64,000 nucleotides of DNA, taken from Cryptomeria japonica. Taxonomy: Eukaryota > Streptophyta > Pinopsida > Cupressales > Cupressaceae. Shown here one piece after another: positions 1 to 11,287 of this stretch (positions are counted from its first letter, which is position 1; each line of letters begins with the position of its first letter). The DNA lies in contig NC_081413.1 in assembly GCF_030272615.1 (NCBI RefSeq), forward strand, positions 338,488,802-338,552,801. The letters run 5' to 3'. Below the pieces are notes generated by a model. It was not told where the DNA came from. It made no database searches and worked only from the letters and a program-made list of their open reading frames with translations. The translations under genes and the position numbers were made by a program.

Positions 1-261
1 AGGTGGATATGATCAAGTTTCGTGATAAAGGATTCGATATATATTGATGAGAAACTGATATTGATGTTGATTTTTGTACTTGATATGGTTGAATCAATAA
101 CTTGTTGAATGTTTTATGCTTATGAAAACTTTTGGAAATAACCTGTTGGATTGGTAACCTGATTATCAAACTAGTTTAAACTCTACTTAAAAAGCGTAAC
201 TGACATTAAATTTGAAATCTTGGTCTAATATGTAGAAATTCCCTCTATCTCAGATGCGAGA

Positions 262-510
262 AAACATTTGTGCTAACCTTTTTGTCAAAAGCGCTAACTT
301 ATGGGACAAATGCGCTATTATGTTACTTGAAAGTGTTTCTCTATGACACTAAAAGCAGAAAATTGTGTTACAAAAGCGTGGTTTTATGCTTAAAAGTGCT
401 AATCTGTTGATCAAATGCATGAACTGATGAAATAAAAGCATTGTACTATTGTTTAAATGCGTTATTTTGCATAATAAATGCATGGTTTTGCTCCACAAAA
501 GTGTTGTTTT
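262..510. repeat. Degenerate ~20-nt repeat array (AAATGCGCTAA type)
   Basis: About ten spaced copies of a short motif occur here, in forms such as AAAGCGCTAAC, AAATGCGCTAT and AAAGTGCTAAT, roughly 20-25 nt apart. GCGC alternates with GTGC and GCAC, as expected if CpG cytosines had decayed. The same motif recurs at 1550, 3855, 7285, 22600, 24245 and 58255. Confidence 0.7.
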
Positions 511-1549
511 GACTGTGTTACAAGGATTTTTCAATTTTTCCAGCAAGTTAGATTTTTGCTCATTTTTAGATGATGATTTTTCAAGTTTTTGACCATTCTG
601 AGCACATTATAGACATAGAAGACACAATGTTTGAAAAACAAAATGCACAGGAAAGCACAAATCCTATGGTAGGCCGACAGTAATTGTTGAATCTCACATG
701 GGGTTTCCCTCGAGGCTATTCTATTCATAGCGGATATTTAGATGCTTGACCCCACTAGCTCTACCCTCAACACTCACTTCTTCGGGGCAGCCAAGCACCA
801 GTTTCCATGAAAACTTCACATAGGAAAATTCATATCTCTATTAAGAACCGTATGTGTGTGAGCCGCTTCAGAGGTCCAACCTCCTACGCCAACAATTAGA
901 AGGATTTTGGCAACTAGTACATGTGCTTTTTAGTAAAGGCTTTCGGTTATTTGGCCATACATGCAACACTTTCAGCTCTATAAATACAAAAGTTTCCCAG
1001 CCTATAGAGGTTACGCTCTATAGGGTTTATGGGGAAACATAATGTCTGTATGAACTTATAAACACATTTTTTTTTTTACTTTTGTCACAAACATTATTTA
1101 TTTAGAGTGGATCGAAAGGACTCAGTATTAGCCCATTTCCACTTGGGTTGTTCCTATCTCACTGGCCCCCTTAAGGCAGCTCGGGAAGGGAGGTCCTTTA
1201 AAGATTACACATAAAAGAAAGTAGGTCTGGTTTTATGATCACTGTATGAGGGTGAGAGCATACTTGCCTACTACTTCATCAAGCATGGAATACACAAGTT
1301 TATTTTTAGCCTTCTACAATCTATGTGCAACTACTTTAAATAATTTACTCAAAATGCAAGTTGCATATTGTCGATTGTCCCCCTAGTTAAGCTAAATGAA
1401 CAAGATATGATATATTACTCTCCAAAATAAAAATCCTAATTAACTATGTGAGGAAATGCATGAAATTTGTTTCAAAATAACCTTGCACATAGATATGTTA
1501 GTCGTTTGATTTTTTCAGTTCTTGGACATTTGGACCTGCAGAAAAGCTT

Positions 1550-1890
1550 GTTAGTTGAGAACAAAAGTGTTATCTTAGCAAATGCGTTGTCTTCCACCTC
1601 AAAAGCACTAACCTAAGTGACAAATGTGTGAACCTAAGAAACGAAAATGCTACTCTATGGACTAAATATATGAATTCATAAACAAAAGAACTAACCTAAA
1701 TGCCACATGTGTTAACCTCTAAAATGAAAGCGCTAATCTGAGGACTAAATGCCATGATTTGCAAACAAAAGTGCTAACCTAAATGTCAAATGCATTATCC
1801 TACGAAATGAAAGCACTAATCTATTAAATGAATACGTTGTCAGAATTCACACAGGCATGAATCTGGATTACAAATGCGTTAAATTTATGT
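1550..1890. repeat. Degenerate ~20-nt repeat array (AAATGCGCTAA type)
   Basis: About fifteen spaced copies of the motif occur here, alternating between an AAAGCGCTAACCT form and a CAAATGCGTTAT form. The array sits about 50 bp inside the PBS-like site at 1937. The array at 24245-24505 has a comparable position, inside the PBS at 24572. Confidence 0.75.
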
Positions 1891-1936
1891 GTATGAGAAC
1901 TAAACATGATGTTAGAAAGATATATGTGAGGCTCCA

Positions 1937-1954
1937 GCCCCACGGTGGGCACCA
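1937..1954 (-). other. PBS-like site of a gypsy element
   Basis: On the minus strand this reads TGGTGCCCACCGTGGGGC, directly after the end of an LTR (CA, then AAA spacer). It starts with TGG as primer-binding sites do. A near-identical site at 24572-24589 occupies the same place beside another LTR. I did not identify the tRNA. Confidence 0.55.
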
Positions 1955-1957
1955 AAA

Positions 1958-3086
1958 TGTGTCGACTTAAATTTCATGTTTAGAATACTACCTACAACAT
2001 ATTAGCTTCACAAAATACAAAGGAAATACTATAGAAAATCTAAACTCAACAAATGAAACTAAATGAAATGAATATAAAATAAAAACATTATTTATTACCT
2101 TCATGATTTAAGTGTCATTGTGTCCTAACTCCACTGTTCCTAGTTGCAGATGATTTGCTCTCAGTCAAGCACTAGTAGCTTCCAAGATGGCATATGAAGA
2201 ATGGACTAATAGTTAACTGATACTATGATATGCATATGCAAATGATTTAAGCTAAAATGATATTAAGCTATGAAAGAAGTTCTAAAATTGCTAATTGCTT
2301 CAAACTCAAACTCACGGATGCAAAATGAAGACTCCTAGAATGACTATATGATTAGCTAATTAGTCTATTTGTTTCAAAATTTCTTAGGAGACCTCTTTTT
2401 ATAGATTTTTAAGTGCATGAGCTTAGGTGGCAGAGATCAACAATCATGATTAAATCTTGCAAATTGGATGGTTATGATCAAGAAGTTGAAGGTTGAGAGA
2501 AAGGGGGAAGGAGAAGAAATCTGTCACTCATCTTACCTTGATTGAGTTGAAGACTTGAGATGATATAGGATAGTTGGAGAAGATGTAGGAATGAGAGGAT
2601 AAGTGGGCTCAAGTCCTCCTAAGATATAGAGATGTTGGAGAAAATATAGAAGAAGGTTAGGAAATATGTGTACGTACACAATATTTTATTTATTTAGGAA
2701 GTTAGAGATAAGTGGCTAATAAATTTTTTATTTAATTTAATTTTGTTGAATTAATTTATCCACATGATGGATGAGTTGGCAAAGGAAAGATGAAGTGGAG
2801 ATGGAAGGTGAGTTGGAAAAGGGATTAAATAATTAAGAAATTATTTAATATTTGAGACTATAGGATAGAAGAATAACCATTAAATATTAGATCTTTAATT
2901 GATTGATTAGAGGAAAAAGATAAATGAATTAATTAATAAAAAAATTCAATTAAATTAATTAATAGAAGGATATGAAATGAATTAAATAAATTAATCTTTT
3001 TAAATTAACTATTTAATAAAATAATAATTATTAAATAAATATAAAATATTTATTTAATTGATCATAGCCAATTTTATGTGTATATA
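1958..3086 (-). repeat. Old gypsy LTR, ~1.13 kb (left)
   Basis: On the minus strand this LTR ends in CA immediately before the PBS-like site at 1937-1954. Its right edge is set where gag homology begins at 3087. It has a TATA-like box on the minus strand at 2396-2403, about 440 bp from the PBS side. It shares layout with the LTR at 24594-26097: TATA box position, AT-rich outer third with ATTTAATT blocks, and the outer terminal region. Sequence similarity is low, so it is old or from a sister family. The right boundary is approximate. Confidence 0.5.
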
Positions 3087-3184
3087 GGTAGTTTTTTCCA
3101 AATGTTAACTTCTCTGTGTCTCATGCTTGATTCAGGTTTGACGTCCCACCCAATGTTTTTCTAGGATCGCGTGGAAACTAGCAT
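3087..3184 (-). pseudogene. Truncated gag start (third gag copy)
   Basis: This is homologous to the first ~33 codons of the gag at 6605. The start ATG is at 3184-3182, but codon 8 is a stop (TAG). The copy ends abruptly at 3087, where LTR sequence begins, so only the N-terminus remains. Confidence 0.6.
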
Positions 3185-3229
3185 TACTCTATGTGATTCA
3201 ATAAGTGATTGGATCTTTAGGAAGATACA

Positions 3230-3631
3230 CTAAGTTGATCCTTCCTCCTTTGTTGATACATTAACAAAATGTTGACTTTTGTTCAAAGGCACATGCTTGC
3301 AAAGTCTCCTTGTCAAACTCAGTTCCTTTACTGCATAGATATATATGAAGAGGTGTAAGAAAGTGCGGTATTTTAGGAAGAGTTTACAATTTATGTAGAG
3401 AAACTTCATTCTTTTAAGATCTTCTCTTGGCTTGGTTGTTTTCTCTTCAAACCAATTTTCTAATGAAGATTCTTCCTTTGTAACTGTTGAGAAGTGGTCA
3501 TACAAGTGATCAAAATGGATGATTGTTGATAGTTTTATGTTGATAATAAATAATTTGTTTGGATACTCAATCTCACTAAGTTTGAATAGAGGGTTTGATA
3601 TGCCCCCTATTTTTGCGACTAAGTGTGTCAA
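3230..3631 (-). CDS. Conserved small ORF upstream of gag, unit 1 (133 residues)
   Basis: This open frame of 133 codons lies about 45 bp upstream of the gag start on the same strand. The unit 3 copy (22022-22372) is open too and aligns over at least 110 residues with few changes, sharing the segments GGISNPLFK, FIINIKLSTIIHFDHLY and FEEKTTK. The unit 2 copy (6655-7055) is broken. I do not recognise the domain and see no signal peptide or membrane segment. It may be an element-encoded accessory protein, or conserved leader DNA that happens to be open. Confidence 0.4.
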   Translation of the reverse strand: MTHLVAKIGGISNPLFKLSEIEYPNKLFIINIKLSTIIHFDHLYDHFSTVTKEESSLENWFEEKTTKPREDLKRMKFLYINCKLFLKYRTFLHLFIYIYAVKELSLTRRLCKHVPLNKSQHFVNVSTKEEGST

Positions 3632-3854
3632 ATGATATGATGCAATTCCCTGATATGAAAATTTGATTTTACTAACTTGAATACCTAACTAGGTATGCTA
3701 TGTTAATCTTGAGCTGGATGAAAACTTATTATCACTAGATTGATACCTCTTTGATTTTGAAGATGAAAATATATCTATGATAATTGAAAAGGAAAGACCT
3801 CTTAAAAGGGTACTTAGATTTGCTTTTGGAATCTGAGAATGTTTTCTAGATAAG

Positions 3855-3990
3855 CCTCTGTTTCAAATGCACTATAGCATTGTTTAAATGTGCCACAAGA
3901 TGTTTCAGATGCACCACTATTTTGGTTGTATGCACTACAACATGTTTTATATGCACCACTGTTTTGGTTGTATGCGTTATTCTGTGTTTG
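3855..3990. repeat. Short-repeat array in leader, unit 1
   Basis: Six or so copies of a ~22-nt motif of the type TTTCAGATGCACCACTATTT occur here, related to the AAATGCGCTAA arrays by GCGC/GCAC variation. Equivalent arrays are at 7285-7410 (unit 2) and 22600-22755 (unit 3). Confidence 0.65.
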
Positions 3991-5760
3991 TTTTTTCTAA
4001 TTTTGACTTAAGTTTTGACCTAATTTTAGATATTTGATTTTTTTGCAAGATGTTTGAAGAATTTAGACAAAAATACACATCAAGCATGAAGACAATGGTC
4101 ATTTTAATTATAAACATTCAGTATATGTTTGTTTGAGGATGTGTTCAAATCCCTAATGTTTTCACTACTTTAGACACAATAAAGACACACCAAGTAGACT
4201 ATTTAATCAAGGGCCATCAATAATACCATAGCCCACATCTGGATACTCCTTCAGCTCAAACAACTATGTCGCCCTCTAGAGGGCGCCCACTTTTTTTCCT
4301 TTATCTACAAATTAAGTAAAGAGGATTGTTCCTCAATTGAATCGTTATCCTAGGAGATGTATGGTGAGTGTCTTGGGGGTGGATTCTTCCCCACCCTTGC
4401 ATTATGATATTATCAATGTTCGGATACTAACTCGGCAAGGCTTCTAGTTCTAAAGTTTGTAATCAAGCTTCCATTCGGTCTTTAACAATAAACTCCCTTG
4501 GGAGGCTTCCCAACCTTTAGAACAAAGGCTTTACATATCTCAAAGATACTGGGGGAAGACTAATCACTGTGCAAAAGTGTTGGAGGGGATTTTCATTAGC
4601 CTCCACATTTAATTATAGTGGGTTGGAATACTTATTGATAAGGTCATTCCCCTCTCACTGACCTTATGGGCTTCTGGAGAGGGCAGGACTGCTAAACGAT
4701 GTATCTTATTTTCTAAATTGAAAGAAAACAAGTAATGATGTGTTTTTATTTTTGATCACCCAATTAAGGGGAGAGCATATGCCTAACGAATTTGAAACAC
4801 AACATACACTCTTTCTTTTTATCTGATATTGCAATGGCTTGCTACAATCTACCTTGGAGGTGTTTCTCCAAAAGACGTTGTTGTTTTTAAACCAAGATAC
4901 AAATGTGAAAAGATAGAAAAACTTTGAGCTTTTCAAATTGAAATCTTGTTCAACCAAAGCGAATCACCAAAATGAAAAATAATGATTTTCAACTTGATAG
5001 CTTTGAAGATGTATGCAAAATGATTTGCTCTTTTAATAGCTTCCAAATAAAAATTGTTTGATCTTTTTAGCCCTTTGTAAAATTTGAAAGTTTGTCTTGT
5101 TCTTTTTAGATCCGAAAATGAGATATGATCCTACCTTGCAAGAAAAAAAAGTTTTGAGTTGTTGTTCTTTTTATCTTTTGCAAAAGGAAAGATGAGTTTT
5201 GTTTTAGGCACCAAAAGGAAAGTGTGAAGTTTTGTTTTTAAGCACCAAAGGAATAATGAGGTTCTTTTTACCTTTTGCAAAAAAATAAAATGAGTTCCTT
5301 TTATTACCAACTTTGAAAGAAAATAAGAAAGAAATAACTATTCTAACTCCTTTGGAACCTGTTAAAACACTGTTAGAACCTACACAAAACTAGTTAGCAA
5401 AATCCAAAATAATGGTGGGCTTTGCAAGCATAATCTTCCAAACAATGACTAAGACATTCGATCATAACCTTGGTGCTTTCTAGTTTTTGATGGACATTCA
5501 CAACCTGTGATCATTGCATATATAAAATGGCATCTCCTTTATTCACTATGATGAACTATTCATGAGCATTGTATGTGCTTCCACATCCACTAATTGTGTT
5601 ATTTGAAGGTTTCTCCAACACATTCAAAATCATTCCAACACCATATATTATCTTGTGTGTTTGGATGCAGGTCAATAAGAGAACCCGGACCATAATCATT
5701 ATGATTTGATGAATATCCACAACCTCTTCCAAAACTCAAATTTTAGCACTGGTGATCCAG
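3991..5760 (-). other. Leader of gypsy unit 1, no clear gene
   Basis: This is long untranslated-type DNA repeated in units 2 (19501-20990) and 3 (23000-24215). It holds a perfect 16-bp palindrome at 4270-4285 and A-rich tracts near 5110-5340. Minus-strand frames of 60-90 codons exist and are similar between units, but stops and shifts fall at different places. I therefore regard them as by-products of conserved DNA. Confidence 0.5.
4270..4285. repeat. Perfect 16-bp palindrome
   Basis: CGCCCTCTAGAGGGCG is its own reverse complement. The two other units keep a 12-bp core CCCTCTAGAGGG (19529-19540 and 23047-23058). Confidence 0.9.
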
Positions 5761-6605
5761 GTGGACTTTGTTAAAAAGGGATATCTAGAGATCAATCATA
5801 TCCATGTTTGGAAGAACATCATGAATGACTCATTGTTCTTTTATTTTGTGTTGCAAATGTCAAGCATGGTAACCTCGTATTGAATGTTATAATAATATTG
5901 GGAAACAAACTTGTTCACCAACTCTTCAAATGATCTAATGGAAGGTGTGATTTTTGAAAGCCATTCCATCATTTGTTCCCTTATATGATCGTCGAGATCA
6001 CTTTTCTCATTGTATTTATCATACTTTGGTATTTCAAAGTTTGATAGGAATGGTGTCATGTTCAGACTTTGATCAAATGGATAAGGACAAATATACTCTA
6101 AGAAATATTGTGCGGTGGTTCTTTGTTAAATGTCTTCCATTTGTTGTTGAAATGCTTGTAGTTGTTGCATAAGTTTAGTAATGGGATTTTTTCCAATATC
6201 GGTAACCTGATGGTTGGTGTCACCTTGATTATTAGTGTCATCTTGGTCATTGGTATCATCATGATCATGCGTATTGTCATGATCAGTGTTATAGGTGTGT
6301 GTTCTTGATTTTGTCTTTTTTATGCTCTCAGTTTGTTTTGGATGATCCATGTCAAAATCCTCAGGGATCTTGATACCTTTGTTAGATAGTAGGAGAAAGT
6401 ATTTTTGTTTATCTATTTTGATGAGTTTCTCCAGGACTTTTTGTAGGCTAGGGTCTTGTTGTGCCTCCTCGATAACATCATCTGTTATATCTTCCTCTTC
6501 CATATTTAGGTAGTTTTTCCAAGTGTTAACTTCTCTGTGTCTCATGGCTGATTCGAGTTTGTCATCCCACCCAATGTTTTTATGGGATCGTGTGGAAACT
6601 GGCAT
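5760..6605 (-). pseudogene. gag: Gypsy gag, unit 1 (broken)
   Basis: The frame starts with ATG at 6605. Its first 159 codons are open, then a TAA at 6126-6128 interrupts, and the same frame continues to another TAA at 5841. Recognisable plant gypsy gag features are a PKYDKYNEKSD segment, then MEWLSKI, SFEELVNKFVSQYYYNIQ and a MLDICNTK segment. Compared with the unit 2 copy, about 30 codons are missing between the HIRE and MEWL segments (the YRKSLEFAHNDT part). The N-terminal third is rich in Asp, Asn, His and Thr. It would encode the capsid protein. No zinc knuckle was seen. Confidence 0.65.
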
Positions 6606-6654
6606 TACTCTATGTGATTCAATAAGTGATTGTATCTTTAGGAAGATACCCTAA

Positions 6655-7055
6655 GTTGATCCTTCCTCCTATGTTGAGACATTGAGAAAATGTTGACTTT
6701 TGTACAAAGGCACATGCTTGCGAAGTTTCATCGTCAAACTCAATTCATCTACCGCATATAGATATATATGAAAGTGGTGTAAGAAAGTGTAGGGTTTTAG
6801 GAAGAGTTTATAATTTATGTAGAGAAAATTCCTTCTTTTAAGATCTTCTCTTGGCTTGGTTGTTTTCTCTTCAAATCATTTCTCTGATGAAAATTCTTCC
6901 TTTGTAACTATTGAGAAGTGGTAATACAAGTGATCAAAGTGGATGATTGTTGATAATTTGATGTTGATAATAAATACTTTGTCTAGATACTCAAGCTCAC
7001 TAAGTTTGAATAGAGGGTTTTATATGCCCCTTATTTTTGTGACTAAGTGTGTCAA
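6655..7055 (-). pseudogene. Conserved small ORF upstream of gag, unit 2 (broken)
   Basis: This is homologous to the open frames at 3230-3631 and 22022-22372. It is interrupted by stops, for example in the segment matching ISNPLFK, where the Ser codon has become TAA. The frame ends about 50 bp upstream of the gag start at 6605. Confidence 0.5.
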
Positions 7056-7284
7056 ATGATATGATGGAGTTCCCTTATATGGAAACTTGATTTGACTAAC
7101 TTGAATACTTAACTAGGTATGCTATGTTGATGTTGAGTTGGATGAAAACTTATGATCACTAGATTGATACCTCTTTGATTTTGAAGATAAAAATCTATCT
7201 ATGATAATTGAAAAGGAAAGACCTCTTAAAGGGGTACTTAGATTTTCTTTTGGATTCCAAGAATGTCTGCTAGATAAGACTCTG

Positions 7285-7410
7285 TTTCAAATGCACTATA
7301 GAATTGTTTAAATGTGCCACATGATGTTTCAGATGCACCATTGTTTTGATTGTATGCACTACAAGATGTTTTATATGCATCACTGCTTTGGTTGTATGCA
7401 CTATTCTATT
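7285..7410. repeat. Short-repeat array in leader, unit 2
   Basis: This matches the array at 3855-3990 position for position, including ATGCACTA, ATGTGCCA and ATGCACCA forms at ~22-nt spacing. Confidence 0.65.
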
Positions 7411-7666
7411 TATTTTTTTCTAATTTTGACTTAAGTTTTGAATTGATTTTAGATGTTTGATTTTTTTTCAAGATGTTTTAAGAATTTTGACAAAAATACA
7501 CAGGAAGCATGAAGACAATGGTCATTTTAATTCTAAACATTGAGTGTATGTTTTTTTGAGGATGTGTTCAAATCCTCGATGTTTTCATTGGTTTAGACAC
7601 AATAAAAACACACCAAGTAGACTCTTTAATCAAGGGTCATCAATAATACCTTAGCCCGCATCTGGA

Positions 7667-7671
7667 TACTC
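7667..7671. repeat. Target-site duplication TACTC (left)
   Basis: TACTC directly precedes the TG of the left chromovirus LTR and is repeated exactly at 19501-19505. The flanking sequences join into the uninterrupted repeat seen at 4240-4290, which confirms the insertion point. Confidence 0.97.
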
Positions 7672-9643
7672 TGTAATAACCCACCATAATTCATCCAACA
7701 AAAATTGAGTATATTTTTTTTTTCTTTATTATGTTTTATTCAATTGCATACTCTGGGCATCCATCCAAATAGGATTGGGCATTCATCCATTCGGGATGAG
7801 ATTCTAACCATACGGGTTAGGCAATTGTCCATATGGGACGTAAATTCCATCTATCCAATACGGGATAGGCATCTACCCATACGGGGTAGGCATCCATCCA
7901 AACGGGATAGGAGATGCTCTGGCCAGAGACTTAGACTCATCGGGACCATTCGGGTCCTGAGCCACTCACTAAGTACTACATTCTTCTAACAAGAATGCAC
8001 CGAGGTCGCCATCCTTAGGAGTAATAAGAAAATAATACAAGCTTGAATTCCGCCTCGGAATTTGGCTTAAAGCCTCGGGAAGTCAAGCGAATCCATACGG
8101 GATTCCTTCCGAGTATGCATTGAATTAAGTTTGATTATCTTATCTTTTATTTAGGATTCTTACTCAACTAAGCCTAGACCCCACCCACGAACGCCTGAGT
8201 ACGAGGGACAACTCCGTCCCAAGACTGCCTACATACCCGCTTCGGCACGGGATCAAGGCGTAAAGTATGTAGTTCTATTTTCTAATCTATGGTTTGATGT
8301 AAACTGATTTGTGGGTACGCAACCCTTTCTAGGGTCAGTGTCCCAGATAGTTTCTCTGCGGTTGCTACCCACGATGGTAGCACTTAAGCGAAGGCTCAAG
8401 ATGGCCTATTGCTTGTGGCCTAAACAAAGTAACTAGATCCTAATACTTATCATGAGCGTCACCCAATCGCAATCACCAATATCCCTTCGAGATGAATAAA
8501 TAAATAAATAAATAAAGTAAATTTCACGAGAGCTTTTAACTTGACCATCCCTAAGAGGGGTTTACTATGGTTTATCTCAACGGATGTGAAATTCATTTAA
8601 AAGTTATCTTATTAAATTATCGATCCAAGAGGGATTACCCGCCCCTTGGATTTTTAACTTCCAAATGTCCCTTATTACTCCCCGACGATTTATAGGGACG
8701 ATGCCATAGATGTCGTTAATGCAGCTTTATTAGGCGTTAAGTGCAGTAGTTCAACACGACGGCATTACCCGTAAGCGTGACCCAGAGGCACCATATATAC
8801 CGAACGCTGCTAGTTTTGATTTTCCAACTTCCTTTATTTAGTTTTCTAACTACGAATAACAAAATGAAAGCGTAAATAATTGAAGTAACTACTTGAAGTG
8901 TAATTTGCATAACAATGAAACTTGCATAATAGTAATTTCATGAAGATATAATTATTCTATAAATAATTCGCATGCTATGGATCCAAAATAACGATTACAT
9001 TTAAGCATTTGTATTAAAGACCAATCAACGATTCTTAATGGGTTGAGTAACTTAAATTTTAAAAGGAAATAGTCTACGATTTTTAAAAAAAAACTTGCTA
9101 AGGCAATTTAATTATGAGCTTGCTACATATTAGCCCAATTTTTCTAAGTCGAAATACAATATCTTAAAGTTTACCAAAATAATTAAAGAAAAACATTATT
9201 TCCTAAATGCCATTATTATCAACAAAAAAAAATTAACTAAATAACCTAGTGATTGACTTAAGTATTAATTCCTAAATGTCATTACTATCAACAAAAAAAT
9301 TAAATAACTTAGCAACTAACACATGTATTAATCTATAAAATAAATCCCAAGAAAAATTTTGATTACAACTTAGAGGGAGAAAAGAACTTAATTAACGCAC
9401 AGTTTTTGGTTTAATGTAGGGTGCGGGGTGGGGACCACGGGTCCCATCACCCCTGCGGCCCTGCATGCGCAGGTCCACAGAGGTGAGGGGACCCGTGGGC
9501 CCCTCCGTACTCTGCGACGGTTCAACGTAACCGTCCATGCACACATTGCCGACGTCCAACGAAAACGCCATGCATTACAGGAGTTTTTGGGAGGTTTTTT
9601 CCTAACGTTCGATATGCTTTTCTCATTTTTTTTGGGTTATTTG

Positions 9644-9650
<7 letters not shown>

Positions 9651-9720
<70 letters not shown>
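9651..9720. repeat. (AT)n microsatellite in LTR
   Basis: This is about 35 AT dinucleotides. The other LTR has only about 12 at 18029-18052. The difference arose after insertion or during replication. Confidence 0.95.
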
Positions 9721-9732
<12 letters not shown>

Positions 9733-9984
9733 ATAATATATATATAAGTTATAATACTATTGTCATTTTTCTTATAGAGGAGTATTATAATATTTTTCTT
9801 TTAATCTTATTGAAGATTACTCAGAGCAGGGTAAATAATAGGCAATAACAATGTTGCAGGTTTGTCTCAGGGACAAAATGAAGCAGTAACCAGAGGGATT
9901 TTCCCATTTCTTTGTTTTCTACACAGGGAAATCCATTCACAGATAGAGAGAGTTTATATCTTTTCTTCATTTCTTTTGTTTCCT

Positions 9985-10115
9985 ACGCAGGGAAAATTCA
10001 TTCACAGAGAAAGGAATTCATTTCTTTACACAGGGAAAATTCATTCACAGAGAAAGGAATTCATTTCTTTTGTTCTTTACACAGGGAAAATTCATTCACA
10101 GAGAGAGGAGATTTA
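9985..10115. repeat. 43-bp tandem units in LTR (three copies)
   Basis: Three successive units share CAGGGAAAATTCATTCACAG. The other LTR (18318-18395) has only two, which accounts for about 43 bp of the length difference between the LTRs. Confidence 0.85.
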
Positions 10116-10198
10116 TTTATACACACAGGGAGATTTGTCTACAGAGAAAATTGTTTGTACACACAGGGAGATCTAATTTTTATCAAAATAAACTGAAG

Positions 10199-10640
10199 AC
10201 AATGAATCTAATTTCCATTTACTCTACTTCTTTCAATCTGAAACTAATCTCTTATCAGAATTAAAACAATGAATCTTATTTTCTACAAAATCTGAAACTT
10301 AAGAATTTAAAAAATGAATCTCATTCTACAAAATCTGAAACAAATTTCTTATCAAAATTTAAACAATGAATTTCATTCTCTACAAAATCTGAAACTAATT
10401 TCTTATCAAAAATTTAAGCAATGAATCTTATTTAACAATAAATCTCATTCTCTACAAAATCTACAAAACTAATTCCTTATCAAAATTTCAAACAATGAAT
10501 CTCATTTAAGCCATAAATCTCATTCTTTACAAAATCTAAAACTAATTTCATATCAAGAATTTAAACAATGAATCTTATTTAAACCATGACTCTCATTTTC
10601 TACAAAATCTAAAACTAATTCTTTAACAAAACACAAATGA
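10199..10640. repeat. Degenerate ~60-bp tandem repeats in LTR
   Basis: Six or seven imperfect units contain AATGAATCTCATT, then ACAAAATCTGAAACTAATT and CTTATCAAAATTTAAAC. The same block is present at 18485-18925 in the other LTR. Confidence 0.8.
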
Positions 10641-11214
10641 ATTTCATACTCATAATTAATCTAATCAAATCTAATCTACCATAAAAATGAGATGCATAAA
10701 CTAAGTTGAAGGAACCTGGATGCTTGAAGATGGTGTAGAGTCTTCCTTGATCCTCCAAATTGAAGAGAAATCCTCCCAACAAAAATCTTAGCTGCCAATG
10801 AAAGTGGACTACAAAGGAGAATTCAACTTGCAGAAATTTCTTATGGAATAGCTAACTCTCCTTTTGAAACTTGTACCTATTTTATAAAAGAAATTTCAAA
10901 TTCCCACTACCTAATTATTAATTGAAAAAAAAAAAGAGATTCTCTCCCAATTTGGCCTCCATGCAAATTGATTAGGCTTAGTGGGAGGAGTTACATGCAA
11001 GGAGGTGGAGAAGCCTCTAGAAGCTTCTTATTCCTCCTACAACATGTGCCTTAATTTGGGGTGAGGGAAATTAAATAATAAATTAAAAATATATATGCAT
11101 TTTCCATGTGTGTGTGGTTTATTATTTTTATTCCCTATTCAATAATTTATCCATGGAATATAAATAGAGTTTTGTATTTAAATCAAAAAAAGGTGATAAG
11201 GGAGGGTTGTGACA

Positions 11215-11231
11215 TCCTCGCCCCCTTAATC
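11215..11231 (-). other. Chromovirus polypurine tract
   Basis: On the minus strand AAGGGGGCGAGGA directly precedes the TG of the 3' LTR, which is the expected place for plus-strand DNA priming. Confidence 0.9.
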
Positions 11232-11287
11232 TGTGCATCGTCCCGATGCACTTATTAAATGCATTCAAAAGAGTTTATAGTTCATGT

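Larger units (their letters stand above)
1..1936 (-). other. Leader of a gypsy (Tat-like) element, no gene
   Basis: This stretch lies on the internal side of the PBS-like motif at 1937, so on the minus strand it is the region just downstream of a primer-binding site. It contains two short-repeat arrays (listed separately) and otherwise AT-rich DNA. A segment near 1150-1210 resembles the leader of the tandem units (compare 4640-4710). The largest open frames are about 60 codons and have no recognisable domain. I infer that this is the 5' untranslated leader of a further element copy cut by the window edge. Confidence 0.45.
7672..11214 (-). repeat. Chromovirus 3' LTR (3,543 bp)
   Basis: Its boundaries are TG at 7672 and CA at 11214 on the plus strand. 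It is about 99% identical by eye to the other LTR, apart from a longer AT tract and one extra 43-bp unit. On the minus strand a TATAAAA box lies at 10880-10886, about 330 bp into the LTR, so U3 would be short and R-U5 very long. The open frames inside it (for example around 7705-7989 and 9862-10264) recur in both LTRs and look non-coding. Confidence 0.95.

Noticed and set aside
4706-5140. Minus-strand frames in the gypsy leaders (also 19962-20374 and 23711-23893)
   Set aside because: They are similar between units because the DNA is repeated, but stops and shifts are placed differently, so no single protein is conserved.
7705-7989. 94-codon frame present in both chromovirus LTRs (also 16088-16372)
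   Set aside because: Identity between copies is explained by LTR identity; the frame has no domain and low-complexity RHLPIRGRH-like repeats from a DNA repeat.
9428-9736. 102-codon frame ending in a long Tyr-Ile repeat
   Set aside because: The tail is the (AT)n microsatellite and the rest lies in the LTR on the antisense strand; the other LTR copy has a different length.
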